From Ceratotherium simum simum (lineage: Eukaryota > Chordata > Mammalia > Perissodactyla > Rhinocerotidae), in contig NW_004454281.1 in NCBI RefSeq assembly GCF_000283155.1, positions 2,447,375 through 2,511,374 of the forward strand: a stretch of DNA of 64,000 nt. Direction: 5' to 3'. This document shows positions 23,401-35,248 of this stretch, piece by piece. Below the pieces are notes generated by a model. The model did not search any database and had not been told where the DNA came from. It saw only the letters and a program-made list of their open reading frames with translations. The translations under genes were made by a program, and so were the position numbers. The stretch's first letter is position 1. The number at the start of each line of letters is the position of its first letter.

Positions 23401-23571
23401 CAGTCACCATGAGATGAAGGGCTGCGAGGTCATCCTAGCACAGGCTTCGGGTGCCCGGTGAGGCTGTTTCACAGCACCATGTGGACCTTTGTACTGACAT
23501 TAAGCCTAGGCAGCTCGATTGCTGGATTTGCCTGTTAGACCAGAGAGAGGGGTCCCAAAAGTGTGTTTACA

Positions 23572-24035
23572 GGAGGCAGCCAGGGGGCAGTGTCAAGCCA
23601 TAGCTGGGGTGGGGAGGGAGCCGGGTGGGGGGAGGGCTCTACTACCCCCTCCTATGAGCTGCACAAACACCCGGCTACAACCCTGAAACTGCCTCTCCCT
23701 CCTGGGGCCACACCTGGCCCTGTTTGTTGCCCGTTCCATGCCCTGCCGACCACGGCTCAGTTTCTCTTCCCCTTACTTCTTCCCTTCTGTCACCCTAAAT
23801 TCTGGTTTAGGTCAAAGTTAGGATTAACTTTAGCCTGAGGGTTCTCAGGGGTGGCCAGCAGGGCCACCAGACCTCACTCCACCCTGTTCCATCGCAGGCC
23901 TCACTGCCCTTCCAGGTTCAGAGCCTCTGCGCCCAACCGCTTCATCCAGGAATCTTATAGTTTCCCAACAGGCTGGCCCTTGGGACCTCTCACCCAGCTC
24001 CTCCTTGAGCAGAGGGGAAGGCTGGAGCCCAGAGA
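23572..24035. other. No gene seen
   Basis: GC-rich anonymous sequence. A 278-codon open frame starting at 23851 crosses two MIR elements and is not credible as a gene. Confidence 0.5.
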
Positions 24036-24039
24036 GGGA

Positions 24040-24265
24040 AGCCATTTGCCCAGGGTCACACAGCATGTCAGAGGCAGGCCTGGGGCCCAGGAAAAGACAG
24101 CAATAACTGGGGTTGGTGAGAGTCACCATGGGCCAGGCAAGTCACAGGCATTGTCTCCTTTAATCCCCAAACCCACCCTGTGGGGGAGACACTCGTTATC
24201 ACTCCCCTGTACAGATGAGGAAACTGAGGCCCACAGAGGGGAGGCAAATCACCAAGATCAAGGGC
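24040..24265 (-). repeat. MIR SINE
   Basis: The antisense MIR core CCTGTACAGATGAGGAAACT is present, with the flanking ATTGTCTCCTTTAATCC phrase. Confidence 0.8.
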
Positions 24266-24519
24266 TGAGAAGGGCTGATCATGTGTGGGAGAACCCCTCC
24301 CTGTCCAACCCTGGGGTCTGGGCTCCCACCACAGAGTCTGCCCCAGGCCCTTGGCCAGCCGGCCTTCCCTCCTCCCAGCTATGGGGTGGAGAGGGGGCCA
24401 CTGGGTCCACTCTCGGGCCTCCTTTCTGCACTCCAGAAATGGGATCGGGGCTGGGGAGTGATGGAGGGAGGTCACCCAACGTGAGCAGGTCGAGAGCTTG
24501 GCAGAGGGCAGCATTCCAT

Positions 24520-24760
24520 ATAGACACAACCCAGTGTGAACTCGACCAGACCCCTTTCTCTCCTGGCCTCAGTTTCCCCATCCATCAGATGGGAGGGCCC
24601 AGACTGGTAGTAAGGACACCCAGGAGCTGGCTCTGTCTTGCTCTTGGGGATGTTAATCATTTTGAACCTCAGTTTTCCTACCTGTGAAATGAGACAATGA
24701 TCCTGGCTGTTAGCCTCACGGAATCCGTGAGTGGTTTAGCCAGACAATGTGTGTCTCTGT
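24520..24760 (+). repeat. MIR SINE (one or two fragments)
   Basis: Sense MIR phrases CTCAGTTTCCCCATCC (about 24570) and CCTCAGTTTTCCTACCTG (about 24667) occur in succession, suggesting two overlapping or duplicated fragments. Confidence 0.65.
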
Positions 24761-24764
24761 GTTT

Positions 24765-25490
24765 TATAAATGGTACAGGGACAGTAGGCCACTCAGTAGT
24801 GTCTCAGGGTGCAGCTGCCTTTTGGAATCACAGATCTGGTCAGGGCTGAGGCCTTCAGGGCCTCTACCACCAGTCCCGCCTCCTCGGAGCCCCGTCCTTG
24901 CCCACCTGCTGGGCTTTGGGGTTCTGGACACTCTGGCCCACTGGTCGGGCCCAGCATGTGCGTTCATGCCCTTGCCCCACCTCGCCCCTGCCTGCAGCAC
25001 CGACCACCCATCCGCTGTCTACCCCAGAGAACTCCAATGCACCTTCCAGGGCCCCGCCCTGGGCCTGCCTCCCAGCATCCTCTGCACAGCCCCTCTCTGC
25101 CTGGCGGTTGCTGTCTATGTCCAATTCTCCTTCCTCCCCAGGGCAGGGCCCAGCAAAGTGGCACAGAATGCAAGGGCATTCTGTGGTGAGCAGGATGGTG
25201 GCCCAGGTGGCACGGGAGACAGGGGTTTGGGGTCTTCGAGGCGGCGGGGTCAAGGTGGCTTAATGGGGGCCTGGGTGCACCAGCCGAGGGGTGCTGTAGT
25301 CCCCCTCTGTGTCCCTGCTCATGCTGCCTCCCGGGATGCCCTTCCTCCCTCTGCCCCTCCAGCCTCAGGGGCCCGGCTCCCAGGCCCTGTTTTGAGGTGG
25401 CTGAAGTTGCTGCTGCCACCAGACCATCTTTGCTGACTGCACAGGACTCTCAGTGCCCCCCACCCCTTGTCATCTTCACAGGAGGTCTCA
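24765..25490. other. GC-rich, no gene seen
   Basis: Open frames on both strands of up to 229 codons have no recognisable domain. The C-rich composition explains them. Confidence 0.45.
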
Positions 25491-26150
25491 TTTGTGCCAT
25501 GAATTTGAGGCTACATGTGGATGTGGGAGATCAAGATTTGCCCACCCTGAAATATATCTCTTTACCTTGATTGTTTTCTCTGAGGGACATTTGACCTCCC
25601 CCACAAACTGCCTAAAAAATTTAAAACAAAAGATCTGTTTCAAGAAAGAGTTATTATCATGACTGCTATAAAGATAATGTAAGATAGAGGTTACAATAGA
25701 AAAGGCACCAACAAGCCCATCTTATCGAGAGTTCTGTCTCTCTGGCCACATTCTTTAGATGGCCCTGTGAGGAGTTGCCAGACAATCATTTACAAGGGAA
25801 GTCTCCATTTGTAAAGGTATCTCCCTCTCTATATTGGGAAGAGGGGAGATGAGCTCATTTCTAGAGACTTATCAATGTAAAAGGTGAGGGTTTGGGGCTG
25901 CATAATAAACCTTACTCTTGTTTACTGTGCTTTAGTGGTACTCTCCTATAACTGACTCCCCCAACCCCCAAAATCCTCCTTTGTCATTGGCTGAACATGG
26001 TATTTAAGACGAAAATTTCTGCTATTGTGTTGAGAAACGCAGTGCCCCTGCTTTCTCCCATGTATATATGTTATTAAACTTGGTATTATTTTCTCCTGCT
26101 AACCTGTCTTGTTAATTATTTGGCCAGCCATACGAACCTTAAGGGAAAGG
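25490..26150 (+). mobile_element. Probable solo LTR (class I, MER4-like group)
   Basis: A TATA-like TATTTAAGAC near 26001 is followed by a polyadenylation signal-like ATTAAAC near 26074. After it comes TTTTCTCCTGCTAACCTGTC and GCCAGCCATACGAACC, phrases typical of the R/U5 end of MER4-group LTRs. The left boundary is uncertain. Confidence 0.55.
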
Positions 26151-27084
26151 GCAGAGGGAGATTCTCCCTCTTCCCCCGACATGGACAAGTCTCCCCAGGG
26201 CACCCAGGGCCACAGCCCCCTCCCTACTCCCATGGTGAAAGAGTAGGCGAATTCCAGGCCTCACTTGGGCCTCAGCTGGACCAGTCCCACCCTGCCTGGG
26301 ACGTGAGAAGCCAAGAGCCCCACACAGCCCAGGCCCCCAGGAGGCCTCAGGGATGGTGGACGGATGGTCAGACGAATGAGTGACCAGTCTCTGTGCTTCC
26401 GGGCTACGCATTCTCACTCCAGACCCTGGATCCCAGGGCAGTGATTATGAGGGGACACATTTCTCTCCCCCTCCCCATAGTTGGCCTAACCCCCCAGCAA
26501 AGAGTCCCAGGTCTGGGGGCAGCAGGTGAGGTGTGACCCACAGTGTCCCATGTCCAGCCCTGGCCAGCCCTGCCCACCCCGGGCTCCTGTGAGCTCTGAG
26601 CACCTGGCTATGCCCCACAATCAGCTGCAGCTCTGCACCTGGAGTGTAAAATGCTTCCTGGGGGGGGGCCTGAGGAATGGGCAGGATCCACATGACACAA
26701 GATTCTGGAGCAGAAGATGCCCTTCCAGTGATCTTGAGACCCTGCCCATCTCAGCCTGGTCACAGGGGCTTGGGCGGCCTTGGTGCTGGGATGCAGGCCC
26801 CTTCTCCAACCAGGCTGCTGGAAGCTTCTGGAGCTGGACTGCCTCCCTCTCCAGGGAGAAGGAGTCATGGGCTGCCAGGCTGGGGCCAGTGTTGGGCTTT
26901 TCCGGCTATTTTGGGCGTCAGGGACTCTTGGTTTTGCCAGGCCAGCTGCACAGGGTGAGGCCGTGAGGCCTGTGGGCTGCCCAGGGTGCTGGCCTGAGGC
27001 CGGGTGGGGCCGGAACAGCCCAACGATAACAGCAACGGGCAGCTGCAGAGACGAGCAAACGCCCGCTTTCCGTCTGACCGTCCC

Positions 27085-27215
27085 TCCCTTCCCCCCAGGG
27101 AATGAAGTTCCATTATTATCAACTGGCTACAGAGGGGAAACTGAGGCCCTAAGCCGCCAACATCAGCTGCAGGGGCCTGGCACGGCACGGACCTGGCACA
27201 GAGTCAGGGCTCCTC
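27085..27215 (-). repeat. MIR SINE
   Basis: The antisense MIR core is present around ACAGAGGGGAAACTGAGGCC. Confidence 0.7.
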
Positions 27216-27394
27216 CTGGCCCCTGGCCGCCTCCAGCTGCTCAGACACTGACCCTCGTGAGACCTGGGCTGAATGTTTCCCAGCCCCCTCACCCCCAGTT
27301 TATTTTCCCCACGGCACGGATCCCATGTCCTGCCCGACACCATTCACTATCCATTAGGTTTATTCCCGTGTCCCCCAGACGTGAGTGCTCAGAG

Positions 27395-27475
27395 CAGGGC
27401 TGGGCCTGGTTGCCCACCACTGTGGCCCCGCACACAGTAGGTGCTCAGGAAAGAGATGCTGAATGGGCAGCATGG
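27395..27475 (+). repeat. L2 or MIR 3' fragment
   Basis: GCACACAGTAGGTGCTCAGG followed by AAAGAGATGCTGAATGG is the usual L2/MIR end phrase. Confidence 0.55.
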
Positions 27476-29919
27476 CTCAGGACAGTATCTACACTGGGGC
27501 CTCATCCACACTGGGCCTTGGTCCACACTAGAACTGAGTTGGAGCCCTGTCTGACCAGGGACACCTGAGAACAGGGCTCACTTGGCTGGTCTGGGGTCCC
27601 ACCTTTTCCAGCCTGCCCTGTCCTGTGGCCCCGGGCCCAGCGCCCCTTCCCTCAGAGAGCCGCTCTCGGCCACCGGGGCCACGGCGGCCCTTCTGTCCTC
27701 TGTTGGGAGCCAGGCAGGGGTCTGGCTGCAGCTTCCTCCCTCCCCTCGGGACAGTCAGGAGAGCCCGACATCTCCCCACGCGGGCTGGACACTGGGCGGA
27801 CGGAGGTTGCCCTGTAAGGACCTGTGTGTGGTCCAGGCCTGGTGCCCAGCACAGCCCGGGCACAGTGGACACTCAGTGGACATCAGCCCTTATGTGAGAT
27901 GCCCCCAGGCAGGACGATGAGGAGCAGGAGAGGCCTGGGGTGTTGATGTGGCCACAGGAAGAGGGTGTCACCACGAGGGGGTGGCCTGTGTGGAAGCACC
28001 CATGGTGGGTGCCCTGGTGGGTCATGCTGGCCATCAGCTACTGTGTCCCCAGAGTGGACATGGGGGTGTCTTATGACCCCAGCCCTGTGACGCTGGCCAC
28101 AGAAGTCACGCAGCCCCTCTGCTGACCCCTGTCCTTGCCCTGAGACATTCTCCCTGATTCTTGCCAGTTTCCCTGGGGACAAGGGCTGCCCAGAGGACCC
28201 GTCCCTCACTGGCCCTCGCACATGCTGTGCTGTCACTGAGTGTGAAATGGTGTGGGGGTCACACTCAGGCCTCTCACAGGCTGGGCTGGTGTGAGCTCAC
28301 ACCAGGGGCTCCCAGTGGGGGCAGTGGGGACCAGGAACCCCATAATGACCACCTGGGTGTGGCCCTTGGTGAGGCTGCTGACCCCCATCGTGGTGCCTCT
28401 GTCAAGGCCAGACCCACAGAGCACCTGATGGCGCTGCACAGTGTGCAGCTCGGCTGACCTCAGGCCTGGGGGCTGGCCTGGGGCCTCCCTCCATTACAAG
28501 GAGCGTCATTCAATCATTCAGCAAACAGTTACTCCGAGCTCGGACGACCAAAATTTATCATCCAAACTGGGACATTTCTGGGAGTGGAAGGGGAGCTATT
28601 AATAACTACACTAGGACACAGGTGTGAACTGGGAACGTCTGGGGAAATCCAGGATGCAGGTCACCCCGGAGCGTGCCCTGGGCCTGGCCTTCTGGGGAGG
28701 CCTCACTTGTGGGATTCCTGCCAAACAGGGTTACGTTTGCTGTGCTGCCGGGTGACCAGCTGGCTTTTCAGAAAGCCTGATCCAAAGACTGGTCCTGACC
28801 CGACCCCACTGCCCTCGGTCACGTCACTGTTTGTATCCCCGAGGCCAGCCACAGCTCCTCAGGGTGACCTTGTGGGAGCAGAGGTGCCCCCAGACCATCC
28901 AGAGGGAGCAGGTCCTCACAAGGTCTCCTGCACGAGGCACCCCTCGGGGCACTTGCCCAGCGGTGCTCTGGGGAGACCAGCCGGGCCAGTCCCGTGGATG
29001 CTGGTTTGGAATGCTCCAGTGTGTGCAACCAGGGGCACCGGGCGACCTGGCCCCGCTCCACCCACACGCCCCACTAGGAGCCACAGGGAGAAGGTTGGTG
29101 TACAGTCAGGCCACGGATGGGCCCGGGATGCAGAACCTGGGTGGGGGCTGCAGAGACCCTGAGAAGAGGCTGGCATGTCGGGAGAGAGGGGCGAAGGAGA
29201 GCACTTAGACATGTGGACTGTCGTCGTGCTGCGCCGTGTGTCACTAAACCAATGGCCATTACATGGGACAGTTGACCGTTTCGTGGACAGCCCTGAAGCT
29301 GTATTGTCAAGGTGGCTGGAAACCTGGGTTTGGACCTTTATGTTGGGAAGTGGCTGTCATCTCATTTAGGGGCATCAGGGCCTGGTTTGTCTGTTTCCTG
29401 GTAAATGTCTGTGTCCCCACAAGACACAGGCTGGGGACAGACCCCCTTCCCACTGCTGCTGGGCTCAGTGAATACTGGGGGGTGAAGGGTGAAGGTGTCA
29501 CACTTCCCAGGCCTGTCTGGGCCACGGTCTCTTGGTGCCTTTGCAGGCCTCATGGGGCGGGTGGGCGAAAGGGAGAGTCACCCCGCTCAGCTCAGTAGCA
29601 GTTCTCAGGCCTCCCCCAGAGCCCCAGCAGTCCCCCTCCCTTCCCCCAGGGCCCCTCTGCCCTCATCTACCAGGGGTTATTCTGGGCTGTAGAGGAAACC
29701 ACCAACCTCCCTCCCCCTCAGCCCTGGCCTCCAGCAAGAAGGAGGCCCAGGAGGGAGGAGACTGCCGAGGATCGCACACCCAGGCAGGGTGGGGCCAGGC
29801 CAAGGCCCCTGTCTCCGGACCTGCCACGCTTCTCTGCTCCATGAGGGGATCGCCCAGCGCAGATCTGCTCAGTGCCAGGGGCCCTCATTCGCTCAAGGCT
29901 GCCCTAGCTCTGAGCTGAG

Positions 29920-30040
29920 CAGGGCAGGCCCAGTGCATCCATCACAGTCAGTGTCCCCTCTGTGAAATGGGCAATGACAGCCTTAACAGGGACTTCAAGG
30001 ATCCATGAGGGACAGTGACATGCCCAGAGAGGTGCCCAGT
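29920..30040 (+). repeat. MIR SINE fragment
   Basis: The sense core phrase GTCCCCTCTGTGAAATGGGC is present. Confidence 0.55.
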
Positions 30041-30224
30041 GATGGCATTAGGGAACATCTGCCATGTCAGGGCTGGGTGGGCATCCTACAAACGATTCTG
30101 TTGATTCAGTCTTGTCCTAAGTGTGCAGGGAGATGCTCGTGCTGCATCAGACGCTCCCTGGGCTGGGAGCTGACCTCACGGGCTAGAGGACAAGGGTGGG
30201 GGTAAGCAGTGGTCTCTGTGGCAG

Positions 30225-30350
30225 TCCCCTACAGCGTGTGAGCTCTTCTAGGGCAGGTGGTCCTCATCTCCATGCACCCACCCCAGGCCCAGAGCCATGC
30301 TCACTGAGGGTTTGTTGAATGAATGAGTGAGTGAATGAATGAATGACACA
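30225..30350 (+). repeat. L2 3' end with (GAAT)n expansion
   Basis: GTGAGCTCTTCTAGGGCAGG leads into TTTGTTGAATGAATGAGTGAGTGAATGAATGAATGA (about 30310-30345), the L2 end whose terminal tetranucleotide has expanded. Confidence 0.7.
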
Positions 30351-32334
30351 TCACCCATGGCTGAGGAGCCATGGAAAGAGCTTGGGGGGCAGGTCAGCCA
30401 GCAACTCACCGTGTGACCTGGGGCAGTGCCCCTGAACCCCCATCTCCTCTGCCCCTGCTTTGTATGGGAGCCTGTTGCCCTCAAGGGGCCGGTTGACACA
30501 GGCTCTGACGTTCTCAGATTTCAGGCCTCCGGGGCAGCTCAGACTCAGGATGATGGAGGACTGGGGGCCTGTCGAGGCAGCCGCTGGCTGTGAGGACAGG
30601 AGCATGGAGCCTGCATGGAGAGCTTGGGGCTCGAGGAGGGAGGAGGCCTTCGGAGATCAGGAGCGGCCAGCTCCTCCCTGAGCCGGCGGGCCTAGCTGAC
30701 CTGGAGCGAGGGCTGGGTGGGAGACTCCTGGGCCCGTGGCTTCGGCGACCTGCAGCTCTACAGCCTCCTGCTGTGCTCCAGAGGGCCCAGCTGCCCTTGT
30801 GGAGCCCACCGACCCTCCCGCCGTGTCCTCGCTCCTCTCCCTAAGCAGCCGCTGCCTGAGACGCAGAGGGACAGGCGCCAACCCACACACGCACACCCTC
30901 GTCACACCCACAGCCCCAGACAACCCTACACACACATACAGTGACACTCCCACTGTCACACTCACCCACGTGCCTGTGTCGACCTTTGCTCTCACAGTGC
31001 TGAGAACAGAGGGCTGAGGACGCCGGGCCCGCCACCCGACAGAGCCTTGAGGACGCCTCTGATTTCTGGAGGCCGAGGAGTCTGCGTGCTCAGCACCTTC
31101 TCCTGGCGCAGCACAGGCACGGCCTTCTCAGGAGGGGGGCGACCTCGGGTCAGGGCACCTGGGTGCCCGCCGTCTGTGCGGCCCTGAGCACCTGCGGGAC
31201 ATGGCAGGTGGCCTCAGCTCTGGGGCCCTCTGTCTCCTCTCTGTAAGGTGTGGGCGGTGGTCTGGAGAGCCTGTGAGGGGCCGTGGGAGGAGCAGCCCCT
31301 CCTCGGGAGGCCCACCACGTGGTGGTGACTCGCCCTGAGCTCCGCTGGGGTGGGGCGCCCACCACGGCCAAGCGGTCCGGTTGGGCCAGTGAAGAACCAC
31401 CCGACCCTTTCGGACCCAGACGCTTGATGGTGTAGGTTGACAGAGAAAGAAAGAGCAGCCAGAGGGGCCAGTTCCCCGTGGCCCTGAAGGCTGCGACAGG
31501 ACGCCCCCTTGTGAGGAGCCCGTGCCATCCTGCAGCTGGTCCTGACCGGGTGACGAGAAGCTGCCTCCTGCAGCCTCCTGTGGAGACGGGGTGAGCCGAA
31601 ACGCCTGGGAGCTGCCCCTCAGCCCCAGCGCTCACCCGGATCAGCTGTGCTTCCAGCTGCGCCTACGAGCAAGGTCAGGGAAGGTCACGAGGGAGGAGCT
31701 GGGCCTTGCGGAGGGGCAGGCCTCTGTCAGGGGGTGGGGACGGGGAATGGCATGCCAGCACGGGGAACAGCAGGAGCAGAGGTGTGAGGCTGTGTGGCCT
31801 TCGGTGGTCTGCGTCATTCTGCTTGGTTCCGTTGGAGTGGAAGCTGTTGGGGCAGGTAGAGGCAACAGGAAGCGCAGCTGGGGGTGGGGAGGGGCAGTGC
31901 TGAATGGTCTTGTGCTTGGGCTTGGCATTTGGACTTGGTCCTCGAGACTGGGATTGGGCTGGGCAGGCCCCTTGTCAGAGACCCACCACCCCACCCCCTG
32001 GCACCCCACCCCCTGGTGTTGGGGCAACCCAGGGGAGCCCCGCGATGATACTCCCCTCCCAGAACCGGACTGAGGCGGGGTCTCCAGGAAGAGGAGACCC
32101 TCTCTCGGCCCCTCCCCCGAGTGCCCTAAGCCTGATTTTGACCCAGAGGATGGGGAAGGGGCTTGGGGAACTCAGCCACTCTGACCCAAGGCCCCTGTCC
32201 CCTCAGTCCCTCATCACCCCAACAACTCTGTCCTCTTAGGCAGTGGGTCTCGGGGTGAGGGACCTGGGTTCAGGGGGACTCGGAGCTCTTCTGGGAGGAA
32301 GCTGGACTAGTCGGGAGGGCCCGGCGGGAAGCTG

Positions 32335-32510
32335 GGGTCAGGAGCGGAGATCTGGAGTCTGGTGGCCCGGGTTCCAGTCCCTGCTGTGACCTCAGGCAGG
32401 TCACTCAGGTCTCTGGGCCTTGGTGTCTCCATCCATGGGACGAGGATCTTAATAGGATCTTCCTCCAAGGGCAGTTTGATGACCGAGAAGGAAGCCTGGA
32501 GAGCAGTTAG
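32335..32510 (+). repeat. MIR SINE
   Basis: A near full-length sense MIR runs from GGAGTCTGGTGGCCCGGGTT through CTGTGACCTCAGGCAGGTCA to CATCCATGGGACGAGG. Confidence 0.75.
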
Positions 32511-32729
32511 CAGGGGCCAGCAGGAAGAGAGGCCCCGAAGCTGAAGCTACAGTCCAGGCCCTTCCCCGTGACCCTAGGGGGAGAAGGGGCCCCAGCAGGC
32601 CAGGGAGAAAGGAGGGCTGGGCCTGGGCTGGGAAGGCCCCCAGGAGTGGGGATGGGGCCGGACACAGAGGGAGAGGAACATGGGAGAAGGTGTCTCAAGT
32701 CCTGGGGTCTGGGAAATGGGGCTGTGGTC

Positions 32730-33235
32730 AGCAAATAAGACCCCCAGCGTGTCCACATCCTAATCCCCAGAACCTGTGAGCAGGGTCCCTTACCTGGCCA
32801 CAGGGATTCTGCGGATGCGGATGTGGTGGAGTTAGGGACCTTGAGATGGGAGATGATCCTGGAGCGTCTGGGTGGGCCTTCTGGATAGTACGGTCTTTCT
32901 AAGGGAAAGACGAGGCGAGAGGGTCAGAGTGAGAGAGGGATGTGGCGATGGTAGCGCAGGTTGGAGAGAGAGGGAGAGAGGGAAGATGCTATGGTGGGGC
33001 TTTGAAGTTGGAGGGAGCGCCCTCGAGCTGAGGAATGCGGGCACCTCTGGAAGCCGGAAGGGGCCAGGGAGCGGGTTCTCTCCGGAGCCTCCAGGAGGGC
33101 GGCCTGCCGGCTGCTTGACTCTAGCCTGTGGTGCTCGTTTCGGACTTCTGACCTCAGGCCCGTGAGAGAGTAAACGCGTGAGGTTTTAACCACGGAGTCT
33201 GGTGATTTGTGACAGCAGCCACAGGAGACTAAGGC
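32730..33235 (+). mobile_element. MaLR-type (MLT1-like) LTR
   Basis: GTCCACATCCTAATCCCCAG at the left and TTCGGACTTCTGACCTCAGG ... GAGAGAGTAAACG ... ACGGAGTCTGG ... GGAGACTAAGG at the right are the conserved ends of this LTR group. The middle is diverged and GA-rich. Confidence 0.65.
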
Positions 33236-34811
33236 AGGAGCTGAGGGAGAGCCTCACCCAGGACGCTCACGGGACCCCTCCAGGCCCACCGCCCCCCGGG
33301 ACACGCGCCTGACCTGCTGCCACTGCCCCATCCCCCAAAGTGCGGTGGAGGAGCTGGAGCCCAGAACCAAGCATGAAGGGCCGGCACCTCACTGCAGCCC
33401 TCGTCGTCAGAGGGTGGCTGGCACCCCCAGACCCGGGAGCCTCACAGCGTCACAGAGTCCCTAAATGGGACCTGGTCTACCGCTGACATCCACGGTCAAA
33501 TGGAGATGGTTCCCAATAAACAGCGCCCCATGGGAAGGTGGCAGGTGCCTTTCTGTGCCACATACCTGCGAGGATACCCTCCCTCTATGGCAGAGCTGGG
33601 GTGTGAGTGGGGGAACAGCTCAGGAGTCCCGGGGCACCCAAGGGGGCTTCAGACAGGGGTGGGAGCAGCCTTGGGGGTGCGGTGTGTGCAGTATGGTGGT
33701 TTTTTTTTTTTTACCAAGGGTCCACCCTGGATCCAGGGGCAGGAGCTTGCCTGGCTGGACTCCCCCGGACAAATCAGGGGGCTGTGACAATGTAAACCCC
33801 CCCTCCCCAGTAATGGTGACCTGGTGGTACTGGAGGCAGGAACGCGGGGGGCTCCCCACGTGGGGGCAGCTGTACCAGCTGGTAGTTATCGCCATATCCT
33901 GAGGCTGCCAGGTGATCACTGTGTGTGTCTCAGAGCCCAGTTCCCATCAATGCTGAGGCCTTGGGAAAACATGTCCCCACTTTTAACTGTGGTACAAGAT
34001 GCCTGGCCTCAGCGTTGAGACACACCAATTTCCCTTCAGCAAAGGCTTTGTTTAATCTCAGTGGAATTATGAGGCGCCTATTTCCCTCCTTGTGTGGGTT
34101 CCTGGGGAGCTCAGAGCTTATCTTCATCAAGTGTCCGAGCCTCCTGGCAGGCCTTTTGTGTGACATTTTCCTTCCTGGCTTCCTCCTAGTCCTCTTACAT
34201 CCCTGAGCCTGCCATCGGGTGAGGAATTGAGATGGGCCCTGGATTTAACAGCCAAGGAAACCAATGCTGCTGGAGTGTCCTGGACCCCATGGGTGGTCCA
34301 GCCCTTGAGAGTGACAGGGAGGGGGTGAGGGTGGGCAGGAGCTGAGCTGGGCAGGGAGAGAGGAGGGCATTCCAGGGGGTGAGGGCCAGTTGTGGAGGGG
34401 GTCCAGGCCAGAGCAGGGTTTCCAGGCTGAGGAAAGAGAGGACGGGGGGATGTAGAGGGTCCCAACGAGGGCAGGGAGGGAGGCTTATCTGGAGGCCTCT
34501 GGTCATGGACAGCTATGGACAGCTCCAACCAGACAGGTGGCAGAGAGTGGGCACGACCCTGCGCTGGAGGAGGAACGGGAGGCAGAAGAGGGCAGAGGGA
34601 ATGATGTTCCATGACCGGACTTCTCATGTCCTGGCCGGTTTCCTGGGAGATGTCCCCAGGGAGACTGTGAGCCTCTCCCTTTGGGTTAGTTTCCCACTGA
34701 GTGCCAAGGATTACCCCACCCCACCCCGAGAATCCTGGGGAGGTTGAAATTAAATATGAGACAGGAAAAACAATGAGCAGAGAACATGATTTCTGATTGA
34801 CATACGGACAT

Positions 34812-34817
34812 TTTATT
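34812..34817 (-). terminator. Polyadenylation signal of IGLL1
   Basis: AATAAA on the minus strand lies 112 bp past the IGLL1 stop codon, a normal distance for an immunoglobulin lambda-type constant exon. Confidence 0.85.
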
Positions 34818-34928
34818 GAGAGGGGATTGGGTGCAGGGAGAAGGGCTGGGGTTGACTGGGTTGGGTGGGGAGACCCTCCCAGGGATCCTGCAGCTCCAAG
34901 TCCCCTAGAGTGGGGGAGACTCAGGGAC

Positions 34929-35248
34929 CTAAGAACACTCTTCGGGGACCACTGTCTTCTCCACGGTGCTCCCTTCGTGCGTGACCTGGCAGCTGAAGCT
35001 GCTGTGAGATTTCCACTTGTCAGGTGTCAGCGTCAGGTAACTGCTGGCCGCGTACTTGTTGTTGCTCTGTTTCGAGGGCTTGGTGGTCTCCACGCCCTGG
35101 GTGATGGCGGTGCCGTCTGCCTTCCAGGCCACTGTCAAGTCGCTGGGGTAGAAGTCACTGATGAGACACACCAGTGTGGCCTTGTTGGCGCTGAGCTCCT
35201 CATTGGAGGGTGGGAACAGACTGACCGAGGGCGCAGACTTGGGCTGAC
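34929..35248 (-). CDS. IGLL1: IGLL1 exon 3: lambda constant domain
   Basis: The acceptor is CCACACAG|GT and the stop TAG at 34931-34929. It encodes [19 protein letters not shown] at the start, the first cysteine in TLVCLISDF, the core tryptophan in VAWKADG, the second cysteine in SCQVTHEGS and the terminal PEECS, whose Cys would pair with a heavy chain in a normal light chain. All landmarks of a C-lambda C1 domain are intact over 105 codons. Taken alone it could be an IGLC exon. The in-frame exons 1 and 2 and the phase agreement point to IGLL1. Confidence 0.95.

Larger units (their letters stand above)
19335..23571 (-). mobile_element. Degenerate endogenous retrovirus, antisense, both LTRs present
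   Basis: Two related LTRs bound an internal region of about 2.9 kb that reads from high to low coordinates. Going from the 5' LTR there is a long leader, then a gag-like frame starting near 21567 with matrix-like, proline-rich and capsid-like parts, then env-like sequence with putative N-glycosylation sites and a membrane anchor. A polypurine tract sits just before the 3' LTR. Capsid-type sequence runs almost directly into env-type sequence, so protease, reverse transcriptase and integrase are missing. The frames carry stops and shifts, and nothing here can encode a working virus. The gag part looks gammaretrovirus-like (class I), with moderate certainty. An ERE SINE has inserted in the leader. 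The outer flanks show no clear target duplication. Confidence 0.8.
22771..23571 (-). repeat. 5' LTR of the endogenous retrovirus, enlarged by an insert
   Basis: On the minus strand it starts TGTAAACAC (23571) and ends ...CAGTTGACA (22771). It is 250 bp longer than its partner because of a foreign segment at about 23085-23400. Outside that segment the two LTRs align readily, with many differences, so the provirus is old. Confidence 0.8.
26150..34800. other. GC-rich intergenic region 3' of IGLL1, old repeats only
   Basis: I recognise only scattered old repeats (listed separately) in this region downstream of the IGLL1 polyadenylation signal. Frames as long as 262 codons exist, but they run through MIR and L2 sequence and show no domain. 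I looked for further C-lambda exons or J segments and found none. Confidence 0.5.

Noticed and set aside
23851..24687. 278-codon plus-strand open frame
   Set aside because: It runs through MIR elements in both orientations and shows no protein motif.
26780..27568. 262-codon plus-strand open frame
   Set aside because: It crosses a MIR and an L2/MIR end. Composition explains the absence of stops.
28584..29162. 192-codon plus-strand frame
   Set aside because: No recognisable domain, no splice context, and overlapping open frames on the other strand. Explained by GC-rich composition.
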